Origin: Hydractinia symbiolongicarpus | Lineage: Eukaryota > Cnidaria > Hydrozoa > Anthoathecata > Hydractiniidae | Direction: 5' to 3' | DNA: 64,000 bases | Assembly (NCBI RefSeq): GCF_029227915.1 | Contig: NC_079885.1 | Span: 12,287,001-12,351,000, forward strand | Shown here: piece after piece, positions 41,666 through 55,200 of the stretch | Numbering within the stretch: the stretch's first letter is position 1 | How the letters are laid out: each line of letters begins with the position of its first letter | Notes under the pieces: generated by a model | Told to the model about the DNA's origin: nothing | What the model saw: only the letters and a program-made list of their open reading frames with translations | The model's database searches: none | Position numbers and translations under genes: made by a program

Positions 41666-44600
41666 TTAGATGATAGCCGCGATACCTGACACGTGGTGTT
41701 CCAAACTTACTGCTAGACGAATCCTGTGCTTGGCCTAAAAACCTGGAATAAAAATACTATCGGATATTCCTATTTTGATTGGCTATATAAATGTCGGATT
41801 TTTATCACTTCAATGCGGCCTACGTTGGAATTTGAATTTAAAAAACTTTCAGTTCGAGAAGGACTTCTGCAAAAACATAATGGAAATTTAAATTTTCAAC
41901 AGAACTGAAATAAGATGCTATACCTGAAGCTGGTACTAACGTCAACGTTTTGCGGCGTCATGCGTGTTACTTTTGAAATTATCCATCATTTATTTAGTTT
42001 TTTATGCATTTTATCTGTTGAAAATAAACCTCGCCTACGGAGTTCCTTTTTTACGGTTTGGTGGGAAAAGAAGAAATAACCCCTGGGGACAAAATTTAAA
42101 CATCTGAAACTACATTTGCTTTTGAAGTAATATCTATTGTTGGGAAATTAAAATGATAGCATGTTTATGACGTAATGTATAATATTTTAGACTGATCTTA
42201 CGGTTTATGTTTATCTGTACAGAACTATTTATTTTCACGGCAAAAATTGTTGTGAAGCGTTTAATATGCATACCTTTTGATCAATTTAGTTTATTTATTT
42301 TTTTCGCAGTATTTGCTCGATAATTCAAATACCGGATAATCCAAAATATCAGTTGATTAATTTTTGGGAATATTCTTTCCTGTCATGAATCATATTTCAG
42401 GCCTTTTTTAGAGACAGCTTTGGAAACAGACATTTGGAAACAGTATGATTTTTTCTGCCTTTATCTCAGGATGTAGACTTGAAAAAAAAATCTTTCTTTT
42501 ATCATCTCTATTTCCTTTTTCCACTGGTAGAACCTGTTTTATTTTTCTATGAATCGTAGGTCAAAGATTGCGCAATCTATATAGATTAAATGTGCAATTT
42601 TGCTTGGGGTTCGAAAATGTATTTAAGAGAAGAAATTTTCCCTCATTCCCCGCAAAAGTTTCCGCAAACACGCTTAAGTTGCTGAACCACCAAAGTTTTT
42701 TTCTGCAAAATTTCAAAAAATTCCGCAAAAATCATTGTAAACATGTAATATGTTCTAATAATTTAATATCAATCGATTTTTATTGTCGATATCGTAAACT
42801 GAGAAAATTTAATCTCGCAAGGTAGTCGAAATTCTCGAAACCGAGAAAATTTATTTTTGCGAAAATTTCTCCAAATAAGTCGCGAAATTTAATTCTCGAA
42901 AAAGCCTTATCGTTTACTTTATTTACTACACGCCTTTTCGTTTATGAGAATTTGCTTTATAAGAAAGAATGTCAGGCTGGGATTTTTAGGTTAGGAAGAG
43001 AGAAATAAGAAGAACAACCAGACTGGTTAGAATTTGTTAAAATGTGCACTTGCATTTTGGTATCTACAGTTTTAATATGTTCACATGCGAAGTGAATGAG
43101 CGTGCGTGGAAAAAAATTCAAAGACTCACATTTTTTGCATTTGATTTTTTTAAAGCTTACTTTTCACTTTAAAAAAAGTTTGTAAAATTCGAAATAAAGC
43201 AAGTATTAAACCATATTTGTTTGTGTTTTGAATATCCTCGTCGGAAGCCGCTATTTTTGATAAATTTTTTTAGGAATAAACCCAGTTTGCCGTCATCTCA
43301 TTGGTGAAAAAAAGGCCCTTAAAACTCGAAGCAACTGAAGATAGTAAATTATTACATTCTTAATTTAATTTTGGGAATATTGCTTTTTTGCCATAAGAAT
43401 AATAAAAGTAGCGCAAGATTCTTTTTTCTGCCTTTTAAACGGTATAAAACAACGAGCAGCGTGAACTGATTAACAAAGTTGATACTCTTCCAAAACGAGT
43501 TTTGATACAAGTTGAACACCTTTTATCAGATGTTCTTAAACATAGTCATCCGAGTCCTTGCGTTTAAGCATAGGTTTTGCGCAAATTTTAGTGCCCTCTT
43601 TTTTTAAGTTGCACCTCTAGGGCTTCTCTAGGTAAGATCCACAAATTTACGGGTTTCTCTTTTGCTCCGCGCTACTTTCTGCTTGCCGTACCGTCTGCCT
43701 GAACCTCTTTACGTTCGTGTGAATTTGAACCTCGTTCACGGCGTATGTAAAGTTCTTTTAATATCAAGGATGAAATTGTTTCTTCTATCTTTCTTTTTAT
43801 CGCGTACACATTTTATCTTTCCTGTGGGTCCCTGGGACAAAGTTGCGTGAATCCATGTGCTACGCGTCCGGTCCGTATTACAATTTTTACTAGTAGGTGT
43901 ATACTTACGTGGTCGTGATAATTAACGCTATATACACTTCCCGTGTCTATATATATGCAAACATATATACAGTCGATCAATATGCCATCTCTGACTCTAC
44001 TGTAACTCATCTTCAGTACCTGTTACAAGCTCACAACGTTCATGTTACAAATATTTAAAAAAAAGCGTAAAACCGCTTTGTTTGTATATATAAAATCCTG
44101 GGCCACGGCCATTTACGTACAAGAAACAAAAAATCCCGGGACGGGACTACAGCGAAAGTTATCATCCGGAAGTTGGCGTCACAATTCCTCCCGCGTAGGA
44201 ATTTATTTACATGGAATACAAGATGGCGATCGGCACGAAGCTTCTTTCCTAGCTATTATTTTGAGACTTTAACGACAAATATCTTACGAACATATCAAAA
44301 CAAGTATAAAAGAAAATTGTTTTCGTAATTGGTACAAAACTTTGCATTGATTATCGATTACTTTGTGGAAGATAAGCGTTAAAACGTCCTTTCTTTTTCA
44401 GATCAGCTTATCAAAACATTCACCATTCATTTTCTAAAAATCTTCAACAACAGAGAATTTTGAAAGCCTAAAAACTGAAATATTCAAATGCTAAATGTGT
44501 ATTCATTGCTGAATTAAAGAAACATTGAACTACTTCGTTCATAAAATTGTTATATTCAATTTGTCAAGCTTATACATAACAGGATTTGTATCCAGGAATT

Positions 44601-45672
44601 TACAGAATTTTCCAAATTAGTTTTGGAAATATTTAGTTAAAGTTTTATTTAACTATTTTTTTACAAATTTCCGAATTTGCCAGGCTAAAAACGGAAAGGG
44701 CTTTTGTTTCGGGTTTTTCTTTAGTGCATTAAGAACAAAAACGCCTCAAATATAAGGAAATAGAAACGTCTTGTTCCTAATAAAATTTCCAACAGATACT
44801 CGAAGCTACACAGGCTAACGCCATGACATAGGTGGATTGGAGTGGCAGTCGAAATTTACGATTCAACAACTTCCTTCCTTAATCTCATCTTGTCGCGCAC
44901 AATTACAACATACCCTCGCTCTCATAAAAATGGATGCCTGAGAAAGAAGGTGGATACCCTAGATAGAAATGGCATAACAGGGTAACGCAGTAACTAGAAA
45001 ATAGGTAAGGCCCCACGGAGGTAATTGTATGTACAGAAAAGTAACAACTCTACCCGGACTTCACAGGTACTTTTGGAAGAAACTTTTAACTGTCCAGGAC
45101 AGTCTATGCAGGGTACAGATTTTATATTGAATTCACTGTATATTAGTTTCAGTCCCCAATCCGGCACGCTAAGCGCGAAGTAGCTTATGTTAGGCGACTT
45201 AGAGCAAATCTAAAACATCCATTAAACCCAGGGCACCAACAGAATGGGTATATTAAACTTTCTATTAACGTACCATTATGTGTCTATTTTAAAATTAATT
45301 ATGAGCGCCATTTAAAATTTTGAACGTAAATTCTGCGAGTCAATCTTTATCCACTGATGTGTGCTCTCCTACAGTGTGAAAGGATTTTTACAGTGCGATC
45401 ACGCTTTGAACACCTGCCTCTGAGGTTACTCAAAAGCTTAACCTTTCCTCGCTTATCCATCTTTTTAAAATAGGCATTATGAATCGTATTCAAGTACAGC
45501 ACTCTTGAATAAGAAAATTAAGTCCAGCTTTTTATAAGACATCCACATTTATGTTCAAATTTGATTGCAAAAAAATTTAATTAACACTATGGACAAACAC
45601 GGAAACGTTTGAAACCAACAACACAGGTTATTTTGAAGATTCTGTAAGAGTAGACAGACGAAATTTAGGTTG
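41666..45672. other. Intergenic region between convergent TTC5 and CTDP1
   Basis: No supportable gene in 4 kb. It holds CGCGAAA/TTTCTCC-type repeat sequence at about 42600-42900, isolated CCCCTGGGGACAAA-like segments (42075, 43825), and AT-rich sequence. Frames such as 44042-44272 (+) show no domain and no splice context. 3' UTRs of both flanking genes must end here. Confidence 0.5.
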
Positions 45673-48600
45673 CTAGGAAGCCTCGCTCAAATGCCTTTCA
45701 AGTAGAGAGCCCATCTGCTGTTCGTCTTCTGAGTTATCATCAGAATTACTAGATGAGCTTCCGTTAGAACTAGTTGAATCTTCACTCGAATTGTCCGACT
45801 TTTTATTTTCGTCACCGTCGTCGTTATCGCTTCCGTCATCACTGGACGATGATGATGACGACGAACGGCTGTTTTGTTCATTTTGCTTTAATTTTTTTAC
45901 AGATTTTAAAAGTTTTTTTTTCAAATTTTCTTGCTCATCTAAAATTGAGTCACCATCATCGCTGGATGCAACCTTTTTTCGTTTTTGCGACCCCTTTAAA
46001 CTATTTTCATCACTGGACACACTTCCCAAACTTTTATCAGCATCATCATCTTCGCTGTTGTTTCCACTCATTAACTCTTCAACCTCTTTATCCATAGCAT
46101 CCAGTTCCTGTTTTGAGAAGGCAGAAAGTGGATTTAATTTCTCAAGAAAGTTATCCGGGTCATAACCACCGGCCAACTCAAAGCCATCTCCAACTAAAGG
46201 AGAGATCTGTTTTTTACTTTTCTGTTCAAACGAATTGTGCTGCGGCGTACTTTGCCTAGACGGCACCGGCGATTTTTTATCATCTAAAATTGGAACGGGA
46301 AAAATACCCTCCTCAGGCCACTCCCACCTTTCACTAGCGCACCACAGCCAGTTAGGGTTGACTAAAAATATATCTTTTGTCCTCGAGGCTTTGTGAGCTT
46401 TCTGTGTACCGTGACGAGCAGCAACAACATGCGTTGTAAACAAACCGTTATCAGTTGCATTCTTCCTTGCCACGATTTCGTTAGTGACGCGAGCACCCAA
46501 ACTTATTGCAATCCTCCATGCCTTACTCTTCTCCAGAGAGACATTTGTAGGCACTACTCCGGTGAAAACAAGGTTACAACCCTTTAACGTTTGTCTGCGA
46601 AGTTCTGGCAAAATTACTCTACTGTCAGGGTTAAGAGTGTTTGGTGTACAAAACTTTGTAACGTCTGCATCGTTTTTAGCGCTACCTCCCTTTGCTTTTA
46701 CAGCGTCTAGGGTAGAATAAAAGGAAAAATGAACACGCTCCAGGATTTCATCTAAGTAGAAGAGAAAGTCGTCCAAATCGACACGCCCCTGTGTGTTTTC
46801 AGCGGTGATTTCTCCACCTTTTTCTCCTTCTTTACTGCTCGCGTCGTTTGCCACTTGAGTTGAATTTGCACCATTGTTTGAAGTGGATTCAGTCGCATTC
46901 GAGGCAGTAGCTAGAAAATTAAAAACGCACAAAATGAATCGTAACGAGAATCGCTTCAATATAGAAGTATTCATAAATCTAGAAAAATAATTAAGTTAAC
47001 CCGTTTGCCACCAAAAACAAAAAGAAATCGTTTAACATAACGACACAAAGAAGGATAAGGTCTTATTAATTCTAACATAAAAAGCGGTCAATTTATTTAA
47101 CTGTCGCGACAAATCCAGGTACGTTTTGACGTTGTTAATAACGATTGATCTAAAACTGATCAACGCTTACCTTCTGTACAAGAATTACCTGGCGTTGGAT
47201 TTGAACTAGCCTTTTCTCCCTCTCTAACTGCGACACCGTTCTCCTTCGCACTATCTTTACAATCATTGTTTACGGTAGCCGCATTTTTACCTTCTTTCAA
47301 ATTTTCGTTCCCTTTTACCTGGATGTATTTTGTATTTTTGTCGGTTTTTTCGATGTCATCTGTTCCGCTGTTTGTATCTGTTTCGATCGTACTCGTTTTT
47401 GTTTCAGTCGCAAACGGGTTGTTTACGTCATCCGTTCCTTTAAAATACTTGTACGGCTTAACAACGATTAGATTTGGTGCAAAATGCCAAACATCTTCAC
47501 GGTCGTCGATGATGCACACCATATGGTCGCCACAAGGAAATAATGCTCTAATAAGAAAGTAAAAACGAGGTAAGGGAGGTGACAAAAGTTATTACTTTAA
47601 ATCCTGACACATAAAAAAGCGCGCGAGGTCGATCCTTTGACGGGATTAAAAGAGTGTACCTGTCAAACTACTTACTCAAGATTCATAATTCGCTCAGCTT
47701 TTCCCAATCACTTACTCTATTTTACCAGAACAATAACGGTAGAAAATTTCATATATATACATGCGTGAAATGCTTGAAGAACACAATCGAAAACACAAAA
47801 AAAATATTACACCAAAGAAAGATAAAATAACTCAAATAGGATACTTTAGGTCGTGAAATTTGGAGTAACTGTTTAAGAATTCATCTCGAGATCGTATACG
47901 ATGCGCGAAAAACTTCCCATCTGGGTCCAGACACTTTGCAACTGTGTGCGCGTACATTCTGGAACCCATTGTGAATATGTGCAGCTCGTAGAACTTCGAT
48001 ATACTTTCAAGAAACTTTCGCGCACCAGGTCGCAACTTGGTATGGTACTCGTACTGGTGTCCAGGTAATGTAAATGAAAAAATGTCCTAAAACACATGAT
48101 ATAATAAGGAATACCATGTACTGTCAGAAGTAACTAACATAGAAGTTAAGTTTTGTAAACAAGAGAGCGGTAGGTTATATATTATCTTTTACGTCATTAT
48201 AAAGCAAGCCCAGCATAGGGGTTCAGCCTGTAAGTTAACCACGGGAAATTCAGCCTGTAAAAAATTAAGCACGGGAAATTCACAATAAGGACACTTATAT
48301 GCTTCGTTTTAACGAGGTCTTAGAACAAGGAAAGATTTGCAAACTACTGCTGTTTTTACAATCCTTTTTTTATTTCTTTTAATTGAGTCACATCAGGCTG
48401 GCTGTTGTTTACAAGTTGCTTCTCCTTTCTTTTTTTTTGTGAAGAATTTTAGGCGTTTTACGTTGCTTACATGGAATTGTTATAAAAAAAGCGTGTATAT
48501 AGTCAACAAGTATACAAGCAACAGTTATGATGTAAAATTTAAACTAAAATTTTATGCTTCTTATAAGCAGCCTGTACCGTGATTTCTTTAATTTAATGCG

Positions 48601-51600
48601 TTTTTTAGTGATCTATGATAAAAGATAAAATAGCGTTGTTTACAAACTTAATTCTAAAAAAGAATCTTCGTCATCTTTATCATCCATGTGCTTGTTCACG
48701 TTTTCCATACATTTTCCATCAATGCGCCACAAAAATAAAAAAATGAAACTTAATAAAAATGTTATTTTTTCCCTCTATTTTAGTGCGACTAAGATCAAAT
48801 TTTCCTCTTATTTTTAGTGCGAAATTAATTTTCGAAACAAGATAATTTATTTCCTCTAACTATTAGTGCGACTCTAAGAAAATAGTTTTCTGACAGTCAC
48901 ACAAATAAAACGAATAACGGTATAGCAAGAATCATACGGCTTTAGAAGCGCAAAAAACACACCATCACTTTGGAAACATACCTCGGAATCTTTGTGAACT
49001 TTCGCAATGGTGGTATGAATAAGTGTCATGTCGAGATCAACAACAAGTACTAATTTTCGCGCTTTTAATAACTGTTTTTCGTCAAGACGTGCTAGCCTTT
49101 CAGCCTCCTTCAAAAACAAAAAATAAAAATATTCCACCAACACTACTTACACGGTAAAAATTACTTAACGTTAAGTGCTCCAAACATAAAATTTTAATAT
49201 TCTAGAATGTAAAGAATTTTCATAAGTTGGGTGACGATGATAAACATTCGTTTTATCTCGCTTATTATTAAGCGCAGTAAATCAGGGTAGCGTGTTACCT
49301 CTTTACTAACTTTCAGTTCCAAAATATTGTGAACTACTGGTACGGAAGCCGATGTTGCTACATTAAGATCTCCAGGTATTCCCGGTTCCCTAAAATAACG
49401 CATTATATATTAGGTAAATAAAAGATCTTGGTGGGAAACTGAAATACACGATCATTTAAAAGGATTACACTCTTTTTTTTCAGTGTCTTTAAAGTACCTC
49501 AATTTTTAACCATGAGATATTTCGTAAAGATGTTTTTGTTGTTTTAGTCCTGAAAACTTCACTTTTGTATCGATTCTACCTAATCCATTCAAGTGAGTAA
49601 AACAATAAAACTCAAAAACAGAAAAGAAAAAACGATCGAATTTGAATTGAACTTTTCTTGTACCTTCCGTACATTATTTTTGCAAAATATAGAGCTATAA
49701 GAGACAAAGAAACTTTCTTTCTGAGTGAAAAATAAGCATAAAATTTCCTTTTTAAAAGAATATCTTTTTCACAAAAAAACACCCTGTCGGAGCTACAACC
49801 AGATAGGTAAAGCAGTTTCCAGTCAGGTTTTTACACCTGCCTTTTTATAATGTTGATGATCAAGAAAAAAGTACGCCACCAACGTGTCCAATGATGCATT
49901 GCAAACAATGCATGTTCAGTACATGCGAGATGGAATTATTTGCTTTCTATTGAACAGCGAAAATATGTTAGCCCGCGAGCGGATCGATGATATAAAATAG
50001 TAACAATAAAACTCAAAAACAGAAAAGAAAAAACGATCGAATACGTAAAACTTTTCGCAGAAAAAAGGGGAGCAATTTCATTTATAACATTTTATGCCAT
50101 TAGCAAAAATTAATTTTTGCCGTTATACACAATTATTATGGTCATTTCACACAATCGTGTATTTAGCACCAATGTTTATGCACAGGATAATTGTGAAAGG
50201 TGTAAAATATGTGCAATTGCTACATGCATACTTTCTTAAATCAGCACCACAGTCACAACACATATCCTTCATTATTGTACTGTGTACACATGTTTCTTCC
50301 TGAAGTCGAATTACAACCTGCCTAAAAAAACAACAACAACAATTTTTATTTAACCTCACCTGGTACCATACAATGATAAATCAACAAAATAAAACACATT
50401 GTAGTTTTGTTTCAATTTTTTCCTTGGAGGAAAGCAGAACAGAGTATAATCTACAAATTAAGTGCCATACTGCAATATAATAAAACCTCAATATACTAAA
50501 ATAAAATGTCAAAAAAGATTATTAAAGGTTATAAATGTCAACAAATTTTAAATTCCTTAGGTAAAATTCTAACATTGCCAAGGATGAACCTAATCCACAT
50601 GTATATATTATGTGCTTTAGAAACACTATCATGTTTGTGTAGAAGAAGAAACTGGAATGGATGTAATGTTATGTTCACATTCTCCAAACGACTTCAACTT
50701 ACAGTACTGAAATCTTAAGTTGGCAAATCAGAAAAAAAACTAGAATAGAGACATACGCTTCCCCAAACACAATCTCATTTTCCTTGGAATGTTATCTGCA
50801 GTGAAAAGGGGGTTCCCTAGGCCAAACAAACCAAAGGAATACATACAGAACTCTGCTTTCGAACATACTTTTTCCAACCTATGTAAATATAACTGATTCT
50901 AAAACTGGATTTGTCCTGAATGCTAGCTCTTAAGGCCACCATCAAAAATATGTTGTGTTCGCGTCCTGAAGACCCCGGAAAAATGAGTCAGTCGGGCGGT
51001 TGATTTTCAGATCGGAGCAAGCAAATTCGTTCCCAGGGTCAAGACAGTATAGTGCCACTCGACATCGTTTGTGGACCATTTTTTGCCGCCCTGTAAACTG
51101 TCAGTAGCCACAGGAATGCCCTAAAGGAATTAATTTTTACCGAAATTAATTTTCGCAATTTTTTGTCAATTTTGCATGAATTAGTTGTAGTAAAAAAAAA
51201 ATTCTTTTTGAAAAATATCTCGCGAAATTTTTTCCCGGTCTTTTTCCGACTTACAGACTCTGGTTTTTATTACCAAAAGTAAGTCGGTCGGAGGACGCGA
51301 ACACAACATATTTTTGATGACAGCCTAAGTCAATAATATCACATAATCAGAGAATCTCTCAATTTGGAGTATACTTCCCTTATTTAAACAACAGTTTTAA
51401 ACAGATTGCTGCATGTAAAATTAACAGAAATAACTTTACTTTAAACCTGATAGATTTGACTATGGCGTATAAACAGATTATGATTATGTGTTATTCCTGA
51501 CTGTCTATCTGACTGACAACTTATTCCTAAAGGTTTCTTAAAAGCTTACAAGCATAATAGCAAGAACACTAGCTAGCTATTAGCTAACTAGCTAGCTATC

Positions 51601-51993
51601 TACAAAAAAGGAAAGAAAAGAAAAAAAAACACACATGGGATTTGCCCCCTTCCCTCTATGTAGAATTCAACATTGCACTTAGTAAATTGGGTTGATAGAT
51701 GTTGTCCTTAAGTAATATAGTTATGTTATATATTTTTTGCGTAGCAATCTAAGCATATTTTACCCTCTTGAAACTTCCTCATTGGGATTAACAGTCATTT
51801 CCACCACTTTTCCATTAAACTTAGCTTTTAATTTTCTTTGAACAATGAAGTTTTCGGAGTCAGTTATCTTCTCCGTAAATATATAGGTAGCTAAAACCTT
51901 TTCTTTTTTCACAACTTCGCTTGGTTTGACATGCCATTTTAATATTTTTGCTTTGGAAAGGCAAGACAAAACCATATCCCGCACAGGGGCCAT
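45673..51993 (-). CDS. CTDP1: FCP1/CTDP1, RNA polymerase II CTD phosphatase, complete, 7 exons
   Basis: Nuclear phosphatase that removes phosphate from Ser residues of the RNA polymerase II C-terminal domain, allowing polymerase recycling. Exons: 51764-51993, 50232-50321, 49299-49389, 48982-49107, 47845-48086, 47171-47547, 45673-46910; phases close, 797 residues (human about 960). The N-terminus resembles a lipoyl/biotinyl-like fold (about 1-85), then a CVHSTIMKDMCCDCGADL block, then the FCPH catalytic domain with DLDMT (161-165), the DxDxT nucleophile motif with Met where Gln is usual. ELHIFTMGSRMYAHTV and CIIDDREDVW (second acidic pair Asp274/275) follow. A linker of low complexity precedes the BRCT domain (about 485-591; LKGCNLVFTGV, NPNWLWCASERWEWPEE). 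The C-terminus is very acidic and Ser-rich, as expected for TFIIF contact. It is divergent from CYHR1. Confidence 0.95.
49602..50042. repeat. Exact 39-40 bp direct repeats 400 bp apart
   Basis: ACAATAAAACTCAAAAACAG and the following GAAAAGAAAAAACGATCGAA occur at 49602-49640 and again at about 50003-50041 without a mismatch. The copies flank about 360 bases of unlike sequence in CTDP1 intron 2. Each is too long for a usual target-site duplication, so a local duplication or a transposon with direct ends are both open. Confidence 0.65.
50934..51325. mobile_element. MITE with perfect 27-bp inner TIRs and TAA duplication
   Basis: ATCAAAAATATGTTGTGTTC continuing to GCGTCCT (50941-50967) is repeated in perfect inverse at 51292-51318. 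The outermost bases GGC.....C pair more loosely. TAA stands on both sides (50931-50933 and 51326-51328), matching a PIF/Harbinger-type duplication. The 392-base element lies in CTDP1 intron 1 and contains a CGCGAAATTTT segment. Non-coding. Confidence 0.8.
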
Positions 51994-52225
51994 TTTGAAT
52001 TCCGCTATGTTTACCGTTTCGCACGTAATAAATCAGTAAATTTATACGGTGATCTTTTTTGGGAGCACCTGTGGTAGTGAAAAAAGTAAACAAATACACA
52101 CGTCTCAAAAAAAAATTTACGGTAAAAATTCAATTGAAGGAGAGAGAGAGACAAGAGAGGTGTAGCCAGTTGCAAAAAATTGCATTGATTTTTATAGCTA
52201 TTGACTATTGCTTTTTTTAAGAGAA
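51994..52225. promoter_or_regulatory. Shared divergent promoter CTDP1 / CYHR1
   Basis: Only 232 bases separate the CTDP1 start codon (51993, -) from the CYHR1 start codon (52226, +), so both 5' UTRs and the core promoter must fit here unless non-coding first exons exist elsewhere. No TATA box stands out. A GAGAGAGAGAGA tract lies at about 52139-52152. Both products are nuclear or general regulators expected to be widely expressed. Confidence 0.6.
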
Positions 52226-55200
52226 ATGGAGGAGCAAATAAGTACTAATAATCAGTCAAATAGTGAAACGTCAGAAAATCTTGAACCACCTCATAAGAAA
52301 ACAAAAAACAAGTTAAGTAAAGAAAGGGATCGTCTCGAAAGCAGATTAATAAGTGTTCTTTCATGCGTTGTGTGCTTTGATCTACCAAATGGACCTATTT
52401 ACCAGGTCAGTATATACTTATTAGTTCTCATCTGTCGATGTCTTAATTCCTTATGCTTGCATGATGAAAAAACTTTGCATTTATAAAATTTTATAGTGTC
52501 AACATGGCCATTTAATGTGTATAGGCTGCTTTAATCATCTTCTTGCAGATGGGAGGCTTAAAAGTGAACAAGCCTCATGTCCAAGCTGCAGAACTGAAAT
52601 AAGCTCAAAGAACTCTTCAAGAAATCTTGCGGTTGAGAAAGCTGTTTCAGAGTTACCTACTAACTGCCAATTTTGTAAAGAAGAATTCCCAAGAAATGAA
52701 ATACCCCATCATGAAAAAAATGAATGTGCTCAAAGGTAAGCACTCCGTGAAGTTGTGTCCTTGAATAAAATAAATTTGTTTTGGCATCCATTTGAACTAG
52801 GGGCTAGCAAAAATAACTTTTGTCACATTTTCTGCAGACTCTTTCTGCAAAGGGGCTGAGAGGCCTAATAGCTTTGTTAAGATAATTTTTTTAAACAATT
52901 AATCCGACAAATCAATATCAGTGAACACATATTTTTATATCAGTTATATATACAATGAGCCTTCAAAGTTTACACCAAAATCATTTTGTTTATATTTTAA
53001 CAGATAACCTTCTTCTGCTACTCCTGTGAGGGGCCTTCATAGAAAAAGTCTGAAAAGCATGACAAAAGTTTGCTATGCCTCAAAAAAAATTTGCATGATA
53101 AAATAATAATAAAAATTGTATGTTTGATATTAAATATAGGAAGTTTGATTTGCCAGGTTAGATTAATCACACAGTAGTAACTTGAAATATCTAATATATT
53201 CATGCATTTTTTATGTCAATTAAACCAAACCTAGCAACTATTTACTCTTGTTCTTGTACATTACTTATCTTGTAAATCTTCCTATTGTTTCAGATCAATT
53301 TAAATTGCTTTAAAAATTATTATTCACAAATTTCATTATGCATAAAGTTAATTATATACAAATGCATACAGTATGCTAAATTCCATCTTTGATCATCATT
53401 TTTTGAGTTAAACACCCTTTAAATTTGCATTACTTTAAGCATTATACGTTTCTTTCTGAAATATTTTTTATTAAGAAGCTTTTACAACAATCATCTCTTT
53501 TGTTTAAAAATCTATTCTTTTAAAGATAGTTGCTGCATTTTTTTCAATATCTTTTCGGATTTTTTTACAAAAATGTTCTTATAAAAATGTTCTTTATACG
53601 CTTTACTATTGATAACATTAGTTTCCTAAGTATATAGTATGTTTAAAATAGCAGAATTCTCAATTTTAATTTTTTCTGATACAGAAATTCAATGTGTTAG
53701 GCTGCATTTTTTAATATTGGTACTTATACCCATATTTTCATTATTTCCTTATTATTATTTTCATTCTCCTCTCTAACAACTGTGTCATGACAACTGTGTT
53801 CTTATTTATTCTTGTTAGCTTTTTAGTTTTAGGGGGACTTACACCTAAGAATATTCAAGAAAAATATTAGTCATTTTTTATTCTTTTTTGACATTCTGGT
53901 ATTATTTTTTATGTATAAAAATAATGTGCAAATGTATACCTATTTTGTTTGAATATTCTTATTGAGATTTTTGAAATAATTTAGCCAACAAGAATATTCA
54001 ACAATGGTTTGCTTTTGTTTCAAGTAACATTCAAAAAAGTGCGATTTATTCTTTCATGTGGTTTAGTGAAGAATATTTAAAAAATAATTATAATATTATT
54101 CTTTTGTCAATATTCTTCTTATGTGTAGATAGCATTCTTAATCGTAAAACGCAATACCCTTCATGAACATTCTTACGTGTAAGTCCTGCTTAAGAAGTAG
54201 TAAATTATTAAATAATGGATCTAAAATTAAATAGTTTATTAGTTTAATTTAATAGATAAATATGCTGTCTTTGAATATTAAACAAAATCAGCAGTTACCA
54301 GTGCAATCTTATTTCTAACACAATTGCAATTGCTATCAGTGAAAGTTTGTCAATGCAATTAAATATCAAAAGGAATGCCTTAATCATATTAATTTGGGGA
54401 GTTATATGTTTTACATATATTTTCAAATCAGGAAACGCGATTTTTTCATGTCACAAATTGAAGAATGCTTTGTGTGTTACTATTTCTTTGAAAAACCATT
54501 GACTAGTGTAACAATACAATAAATTTGTACGAATCAAAAACAGTTTTTCATTAATTTTGCAATTTTGCCCAAATTTCTCATAACTTGTAAAAATTAGTAC
54601 CACTCAGAATTAGTATTTCGAAGGTATTATATGTCATCTTTTTTTATAAGTTTCTTTTGTTTAACTTACAAGTGTAAATGCTGACACATGGTGACGATGT
54701 ATTTTTTTTATGAAACAAATTAATTGTTTTTGTCACTACATAAGTGTTTTGTTTTTTGACAAATTATCTAACTTCCTGGATGATGAAGATGACAGTAAAT
54801 TAGACAGGTTAATTTTTAGGATATAAATTTTAAGCTCTCTAATATTGTTAAAATGTCAATAACTTAATAATTTTTTTCATCAGTACTAATCTTTATCTCT
54901 TCCTATTTTGTTATCATGATATTTGTCATAGAAGGAAAAACCTTATTTCGTTTTGTGAAGCATAATTTGCAAGATAAATTGTATTAAAACAAGATTTTTT
55001 TTGCATCAAATTTTACTGACAAATTAAATTAAAGAATTATATTTGATAATGTTAAATGCATTTTAGTTTTTTCCTAACAGAAACTAACAATAAAGTTTTG
55101 TATTTCTTAAAAAAATAACATGACTTATATAAAAGTAGAAGCAACTTAACAACTTTGTGTATTTTAATATGCAGTACTAACAACATTTACTAAGTTCCAT

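Noticed and set aside
45774-46165. Two long plus-strand frames opposite the CTDP1 last exon
   Set aside because: They are complements of the Ser/Asp-rich CTDP1 C-terminus; the His/Arg and Ser/Phe richness is what antisense of such codons gives.
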